Below, one piece after another: positions 57,931 to 64,000 of a stretch of DNA of 64,000 nucleotides. Origin of the DNA: Armigeres subalbatus. Its lineage: Eukaryota > Arthropoda > Insecta > Diptera > Culicidae. Positions within the stretch are counted from its first letter, which is position 1. Each line of letters begins with the position of its first letter. Both the position numbers and the translations under genes were made by a program. The notes below the pieces were generated by a model. The model was given only the letters and a program-made list of their open reading frames with translations, made no database searches and had not been told where the DNA came from. The DNA lies in contig NC_085140.1 of NCBI RefSeq assembly GCF_024139115.2, positions 333,805,953 through 333,869,952 of the forward strand. The letters are read 5' to 3'.

Positions 57931-58146
57931 TACCCGGGCAAAGTAGAATAACACGTTGGATATCACCTTGATAAATGATTTTGTTAACTAGAACTCATTA
58001 TGATTTCCTTGTTATCAAATTAAATTGTTATGTGGTAACTAATTAAGTTCTCAGTTGTTATCCTCAGAAATAAGTCAAGATAAAATAAACAGTGTTCATT
58101 TTATAATTTATTTTATGAAATACGCACATGACTGATCCTTACAATT

Positions 58147-61100
58147 CTAATTAATTTTCGTATTTGGCTTGCATGCTGAAATGTATTGGACACAACTATT
58201 GCCTTTTAAAACAGAAATGCTAACACACGGCCGAATTTGCTGCTGGATTAACTTAAGATGGAGCTCAGTGCTATTTTTATACGAATGCATGTTATTGAAA
58301 ATTTCGGTTGTGTACAATTTTTTCCCAATTATATAGTATTTATCATTCCGATCTACTAGTACATTTTCAATATTGAAAAATTCAGTCCCAATTTTTATGA
58401 AAGAATCATCGTAAGCCAATTGTTTACAACTCTTCCAAGAGCAATACTGAACTCCTTCATAAATTAATTTGCCATGCTAACTAAACTCTCGTTCTGAAAT
58501 TGTTTCATCGATATGTAGTGTAGGTATCAGGCAATTCAAAAACACATTCTGGATTGAATTTGAAACGTCGGCTAGATCTACTGCTCCAAAGTTGAGAATG
58601 CCACGCTTTAATCAATTCGTTCTCAAAAAAAGATTGGTTGTGGCAAATACGATTCAAAATAAATTTGTTCGTTATTTGCACAACTGGATGGTTATTTCCT
58701 GTTCTGAATCCCAAAATCATCCCGTTCCCATTCTCATATGGAAAAAGTGATGAGTTCCACAAGGCTCCAAAGTATTTTGCACAGTCTGCTAAATGAGTCA
58801 ACACGTGAACATTGAAGTACATGTTCTCCTCTCCGTATAGTTTTTGGAATATTCGAACGAAATCCTGTAACTGTTTTTTAAGTTTTGCGATCATGTTTTC
58901 TGTTAAGTTAGTTTCGAGAAGCTGGAAAATACTTGAGGATAGCAGCATAAAGTGGTCCAAATACTTTTTTGGCAAGATCCCGACGAAACATGGATAAAAG
59001 TAATGGAACAACATGTTCTCCCAATCGCTTGCCTTGCCTCGATTTTTCCGGGATACCGTGGAAATAAACTAGGTGTCCTGATGTTCATCATTCTTTTCTC
59101 GACTACCGACATCTCGTGCCCGATGTAGTATGGTTTGGTGTGGTTTGACGATGCCGTAAATAGTTCCCATAATTGTTTGACAACGCCCAATAAAACTGAA
59201 TGCATATAATCCGGCGGAAAACCTTTGGACAAAATAAAAATTTAGTACAATCAAATGCATAATGATAAAGAAATATACCTTTTACTATATCGAAATGAGG
59301 AACGCTTAAGAATACAGAAAGGCCTTTGATTCCTTTAATGGGTGTCCCAGTGTTGTGTGCTTCTATCATCAGAAGACGAGTTTCAGCATGATTTCTGTTG
59401 TCGCTCGCTTTGGATGGATAACGTATCTGGTTGCCCTTAACAAGCTTACCCTCGTGATAGCAAACCGAACATCCAAACTTACCATTAAATTGAGTAGAGT
59501 TTTGAAGTTTTGGTCTTGCAACAGAATCCAAGCAATTCTGGACGAGCACTACGTTATATACATCAGATTCGATGGAGAAGTTCTTGCTCAGTTTTATAGT
59601 TTCCTCGCAGAACTCTTTAAAGAAAAGAGGTATATTCGGTTCACCCTTACTTAACCAGATGCCGGCCATCAACAAGTTATTCTTATCGAAACGAATACGG
59701 GGTGGCAAATTATTAACGACGACAAATATAGGATAACAAGGCTTATTTATACTCCAGCGATATGCAGCCGCGCCATCAGTGTTAACTGACAAAGTTATAA
59801 CATTCCCTTGGATTTTAGCCCGAATTTCTTTTGCCACTTCTCCTTGGTTGATGTCGCTGATATTTTCACTTCTGACATATTTTTCGTAGTCTGCTATTTC
59901 CTTACAATATTTAATCATTGTCTCTCTCAACTGTTGCTCGATAGGAAGGGTTATGAAAAAATCAAATTTGTTACCACCGCATTCAGCGATCGGACAAACA
60001 TCATGTTTGGTTGGCGTAGATTTTCCAAGTCTACATTGGCATTCTGTACAGTAGTATTCCCTCGAATAGTTGTACGGGTCAGGAAAAGATGCATTGAATG
60101 CTTCGAAGCATTCTGGAAATAATTTCGATCCTGCCATTACATTGAACATTTTTAGGAGATCTACCAAAGCTTTTTGCGTGAGACGATGCTTGATGAAATA
60201 ATTGAGAATCATATAACGGACTTCAGCTGCGGTCAAATCGGAATTGAATTTCATCGATGCGCTTCCGTCAACAAATCCCTAAAAATAAGAATCAATTTGA
60301 AAAATAACCAATTACATTGAACATTGAAACTAAAAATATGTTGCACCGCCTTAGGTGTCGAAATTGTTGTAACATAGAACAGTTTTAATCAAAAGTAAAG
60401 ACATAGGATTGTCAATGAAGATTAATAGTTTGATTATCTGTCCGGTCTAGGATATTTTCTGGAGAGAATCATTCTCGATTCCCATTGTGAATCCATTGTT
60501 CCTGCCACACATGATAAAACTCATGCAATGGCAGGCATAGAAAAACTTTATAAACTCACTTGTATTAAAACTGTCTTATAATAAAAGAATGTCACTAAAA
60601 GCTCAAAATAATGTTCTAATTTTTATTAACTAATAACACACTAAGTTGAAAATTAATTTAAGTTCCCATTTGGAATGTAAAGCCATTGAAAAAAGAGACT
60701 TTCGCATAATTTTTATAGAAGAGCATAATTATTTCAACATACGACATTTACCGGTTATCTATAAATATTTATTTGGAAAGCATACCTCATTGAGTATGAA
60801 TCGTTCACTGAGATTTATTTCTGGGCAATCAGCTTCGTTTGCTTCCGTCCCGTTTTCATCACCTGATGACTCTGTTCCTTCCTGATATAAGTCTTCATCG
60901 GCATTGGAGTCACTATTCGCACTTTGAATTCCAATCAAAGATATTTCATCCTGCTTACAAGACTTTTCAGCTACACAGTCCGGTACCATTTTCGCACATG
61001 CTTTGGGAGTCACTATTTCAAGCTGACTGAAATTTTCCAGCTCAGGTTGTAAATAAAAATTTGCTTTGGGCTTCTTCCTCTGAAATATATATTCAAAATT

Positions 61101-61220
61101 ATTTATTCTTAAACAAACTTGATCGTTATTATTTGTAAAGAAACAAACCTTCTGTATATATTTCTTGTTGTCATACTCGTTTGATAAAAAGTAATGCCGT
61201 TTATTACGCCGTTCACTCAT
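58147..61220 (-). pseudogene. TNP2/Transposase_21-like transposase, intron-containing, broken
   Basis: Predicted exons: 61220-61149, 61079-60786 (acidic, ESSGDENGTEANEADCPE), 60278-59279, and 59222 to about 58147. Splice sites GTTTGT...TTTCAG, GTATGC...TTTTAG and GTATAT...CCAAAG keep the frame. The 69-bp first intron is itself open, so it may be retained. Exon 3 holds a zinc-like CTECQCRLGKS...CPIAECGG and the core LSVNTDGAAAYRWS, NNLPPRIRFDKNNLLMAGIW, FNGKFGCSVCYHEG. Exon 4 continues with FPPDYMHSVLLGVVKQLWEL, ILPKKYLDHFMLLSSSIFQL and NVHVLTHLADCAKYFGALWN. Order and spacing are those of En/Spm-type TNP2 proteins. A frameshift near 59060, another near 58515 and a stop near 58483 break it. Confidence 0.78.
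60478..60690 (+). repeat. SINE-like repeat, copy 2, degenerate
   Basis: Shares GTTCCTGCCACACATGATAA, CTCATGCAATGGCAGGCA and TTGGAATGTAAAGCCATT with 44990-45165. It lies in the intron between exons 2 and 3 of the transposase gene. Confidence 0.5.
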
Positions 61221-61812
61221 TCTAAAACGTTTACTCTTTGAGAGATACGCTTTATCAGATGTAAAATTAATAGAACTTAATTAACTGAATAACTAAATTT
61301 GAGGGTAGAATTTAATAAAAATGAATAAAACCGTTGCTGGTAGAAGCTGATGTCACGGTATATGGAGAACAAGGCAATCCACATACTTATGTAAACATAA
61401 TATGACGTCACCAATATCGGCGTTTGAATAAACCGAGATAGACTTATGCAGGGGTTCATCAAATTCACTCACCTGACGGATTTTGACATTTGAGCGGGTC
61501 GTCCACTCGAACAAAAGTTCATTTTGCGTTCATTATGCTCAAACGTCATAATTTTTTTGGGGGAGTTCATTTTGCGTTAGTCTATAATGCATGCGGTTGT
61601 TTATGGATTTCTTTTGCATTCAGTCGTGTGACGTCACTGTTGTAATGTCATTTCTAGTAGGAGCATACCCTGTATTGTACATACGTATTGAATGTCATTC
61701 TTGTTGTAGAAGGTTGTAGGGATGTCCATATTTTTTGCAAATCGATATGAGAAAAATCGATTTTGCATTTTATTTTTAATCAGGATTATATGTCGCACTT
61801 CGTTAGCCCTTT

Positions 61813-62012
61813 CAAAAGATATTTTAGTTACTAGATAAAGATTGTCGCTTCGGTTCCCTTTGTTCTGCTGTCCGAAACATGTGTGGTACACACCTGTCAA
61901 ATCGTATGGATTTTCCTTCTTTGACATTTAGCTCCCCTATCCTCGCCAGCAAAAGATGTTCCGGACAGCGACGACAGCGACAATCTTTATCTAGTAACTA
62001 AAATATCTTTTG
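61813..62012. repeat. perfect 37-bp inverted repeat around a 126-bp core
   Basis: 61813-61849 (CAAAAGATATTTTAGTTACT...) and 61976-62012 are exact reverse complements. The core also contains partial inverted motifs (CTGTCCGAAACATG with TTCCGGACAG). Probably a MITE inserted in the transposon. Confidence 0.85.
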
Positions 62013-62619
62013 CACTTTCGTTCTAAAGCAGGCTACTGTCATGTTATTGTTTAGCCCATCGCCAAATCGTAGCCAGATCGTAATTCAGCTACATGTAAAT
62101 TCTTCGAAAATAATAACGCATTGAGAGTAACATCATCAAGATCTTCATTGAACGTATTGCAATTGCTATTTTCATATAATCATTTTAAAATTTTCCTAAA
62201 TTGGGTCTCGAACTGCTGACATTTGATCATCCGCCGGTAACGTTGCCATCCGCGCCATCCTTGATTTGTAAGTTATGGCTTACCCAATGCAAAACATAAA
62301 TAATCGTATGGCTGAATATAAATCATAATTGGACTCTTAATCAACAAGTCAATCTGTCAAACTACAGTTTGTTAGTAACTGTACAAGATTTTTATTTCAA
62401 CCATTGTTCAGCCAGTCATAACGATTTAACACTGGGAGAAAATATAAGAAAATAATGTCAAAACGATAAAATAAAATTCGTCTCCAATGATGGGGTTTAT
62501 GAAAATTTAATGAATTTATGTTCGACCTTGCTAGTCATCAATTGTGTCATCAATACCACACGTGCAGCGCGTAAATAACTACACATATCGATATTTATTT
62601 ACATATAGAAAAACAGCTA

Positions 62620-62835
62620 GGGGAACGGTTCGCCACTTCATCTCATAGCTCCTATTTCCATCCCATCAAAAACAGAGAAATGGAAAGGAATTTGGTTTGT
62701 TTATTATTTTTGTGATTTTTTTCAGCAGTGAGCACGCATGTTGACAAAAAGAAGCGACGAATTTGGTGCCGTATTTCTTTGTTTAGCGATGAGATGGATA
62801 TACGTACAGTGAGATTGAGATCGGAGCAGTTCCCC
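62620..62835. mobile_element. TA-flanked TIR element, 216 bp
   Basis: Left end GGGGAACGGTTCGCC; complement of right end GGGGAACTGCTCCG. TA on both sides (62618-62619, 62836-62837). Ends in the same GGGGAA as the elements at 27663 and 54094. Confidence 0.6.
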
Positions 62836-62947
62836 TAGTACATAGGAAATCTGTAACAGACATCCAATATGGTCGATTTTTTATGAATTTGTTTGTGTTC
62901 GTTTCCCCACAACTTTACAACAACTGCGTGAATTTTCTTCATTGCAG

Positions 62948-63163
62948 GAAAAATACAACTGGACCCGGTGAAAGTAAAGTGGATAAAACGTATGTAGATT
63001 AGCTTTTGGTTTTATTGTAATCTAGTAATATTATTATTTTATGTTTATAGGACGTCTATACGAGCGCCGTATTTTCCTACGCGATGATGCTGTAGCAGCT
63101 AACGTGTGCTACAAAGACGCAGGCCGCCTGATGACAAGGGTCATTGCAAACGCTTCGCGGTAA
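62948..63163 (+). pseudogene. possible last two exons of a second transposon gene
   Basis: An acceptor TTCATTGCAG ends at 62947. The exon 62948-62989 reads KIQLDPVKVKWIK. The intron 62990-63050 (GTATGT ... TTTATAG) is followed by exon 63051-63163, which continues in phase as RLYERRIFLRDDAVAANVCY and DAGRLMTRVIANASR and then a stop. The join keeps one frame and the exon is more GC-rich than its surroundings. Upstream exons were not found and the protein family is not recognised. It is opposite in orientation to the transposase, as in transposons with two genes. Its completeness is unknown, so it is listed cautiously. Confidence 0.35.
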
Positions 63164-63772
63164 TTCAATTTTATTTCTTCTTAAGGATTCCATGGAATCA
63201 GCGATAATTTTAACATGTCGTGAAGTTGATTTTATTTTAATCAGATTAACGTTGATGTAGTCAAAAAATTGTACTTTTTTTATTTTGAGGAAAATAATAA
63301 GATGTTTGGTAAGCGTTCTAAACTCAAAAATATCTGTATCATCCGGAATATAGAATCAATAAATTTGTTATAATTTATTTTTCGTGATATTTTCATTATT
63401 TTCGACGCATCATATCACAAAAATAGGAGAAAAAGCATCCTAATTAGTGGTAGCTACAAATATCATGTTGATAACAGAACTTGTTATCAAATCTCCGTAA
63501 AATTCCCGTTATCACTGTTTGACAAGAAAATCTGCCTGATAACATAATGTGATGTTGAATAAATAAATTAATATAACAAGTTTACTTATCAAGTTGTTCA
63601 TAACGATAACAATGTGAGCTATTAAAATATTTTCAGAGCATCAATTTATTGTTATTAATTGTGTTATGTTGGCTGTTTATTCGACCACAATGAGAACAAA
63701 CTAAGTTTTCGCAAAATTGATAACCGGGTATCAAAAGGTGTTATCAGTTTGTTTGCAAACTTTGCTCGGGTA

Positions 63773-64000
63773 GCCAACACTCTTGAAGAGTACTTTACCC
63801 GACTAGCATCGGTAAACGACTACCGGATGGTTGAACCTACTTTAATGACTCACTTGTACTTTCCTCCAAGGGAGCGATCAATGTAGTCAAGTGCGACCCA
63901 ATTGAACTCCTGCAGAACTCGTACTCCTGGGCTGTTGTACTTTAACAGCCTCTGATTGGGAAGCAATACTCACAGCGTCGGACGTTCTAACGGAAGGACA
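63773..64000. other. flanking DNA at the window end, nothing recognised
   Basis: No gene or repeat could be supported in this last stretch. Confidence 0.4.

Larger units (their letters stand above)
57931..63772 (-). mobile_element. TNP2/CACTA-like DNA transposon, about 5.84 kb
   Basis: The left end TACCCGGGCAAAGT and the complement of the right end TACCCGAGCAAAGT form terminal inverted repeats. Both subterminal regions are dense in GTTATC/GATAAC motifs (57960-58080 and 63460-63750), as expected for transposase binding sites. Inside lies a Transposase_21-like gene on the minus strand and possible exons on the + strand. The CACTA hallmark termini are absent. Except for TA at the very ends, no target duplication is visible, so the superfamily assignment rests on the transposase. 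Confidence 0.7.

Noticed and set aside
61634..61927. 97-codon minus-strand open frame with GVYHTCFGQQN
   Set aside because: Overlaps the arm and core of the inverted repeat at 61813-62012 and continues into AT-rich DNA; most likely repeat-derived.

Overview
The window looks like a mosquito chromosome segment, most probably Aedes. It carries a small cluster of G12-type (insect-allergen-repeat, PF06757) genes of the kind known from mosquito midgut, set in about 60 kb of mobile DNA typical of Aedes: a tRNA-derived SINE resembling Feilai, Jockey-, R1- and RTE-type LINEs, and many MITEs. I cannot tell Ae. aegypti from Ae. albopictus by eye. Intron sizes of 56-60 bp, TATA boxes with TCAGT initiators and AATAAA signals fit a dipteran nuclear genome. 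There is no sign of bacterial genes, CRISPR arrays or viral genes.

Host genes. Four intact secreted G12-like genes lie at 4433-5123 (-), 16593-17333 (-), 18251-18985 (+) and 35045-35779 (+). A decayed fifth copy lies at about 42745-43303 (+). The middle two form a head-to-head pair. The two + strand genes are almost identical in exons and introns although they lie 16.8 kb apart and their flanks have diverged. This suggests gene conversion or a recent duplication with constrained gene bodies. The gene at 4.4-5.1 kb is the divergent member and lacks the first intron.

Layout. 1-932: 23-bp minisatellite. 2-4 kb: foldback elements. 4.4-5.2 kb: G12 gene 1. 5.7-9.8 kb: nested MITEs, a SINE, and a TSD-bounded non-autonomous retroelement that begins with the 5' end of an R1-type LINE. 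10-14.5 kb: a GCCGAA-type minisatellite interrupted by a full-length but broken RTE-type LINE. 16.6-19.3 kb: G12 genes 2 and 3. 20.9-25.8 kb: TSD-bounded Jockey-type LINE (-) carrying a SINE. 25.9-27.1 kb: another RT fragment. 27.7-29.4 kb: TA-flanked TIR element. 30-31.7 kb: 5'-truncated RTE LINE (-). 32-34.3 kb: several MITEs and hairpins. 34.8-36.2 kb: G12 gene 4. 36.35-41.58 kb: a striking C-poor satellite built on TTTGGATTGG, with a higher-order period near 2 kb. 42.6-43.3 kb: G12 pseudogene. 44.8-46.8 kb: LINE and SINE fragments. 47.28-52.88 kb: nearly complete R1-type LINE with a 14-15 bp TSD and poly(A). 53-54.8 kb: MITEs. 54.8-57.9 kb: no gene recognised. 57.93-63.77 kb: a DNA transposon with a broken, intron-containing TNP2/Transposase_21-like transposase and possible exons of a second gene on the opposite strand.

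Most unusual observations: (1) the R1 LINE, the non-autonomous element and the RTE LINE all start with a related 5' module of about 200 bp, although their coding parts belong to different clades; (2) the non-autonomous R1-headed element itself; (3) the near-identity of G12 genes 3 and 4 and a shared promoter motif that is also found upstream of the pseudogene; (4) the 5.2-kb GT-rich satellite; (5) the TNP2-type transposon with opposed genes. All calls come from reading the sequence; no database search or alignment program was run.
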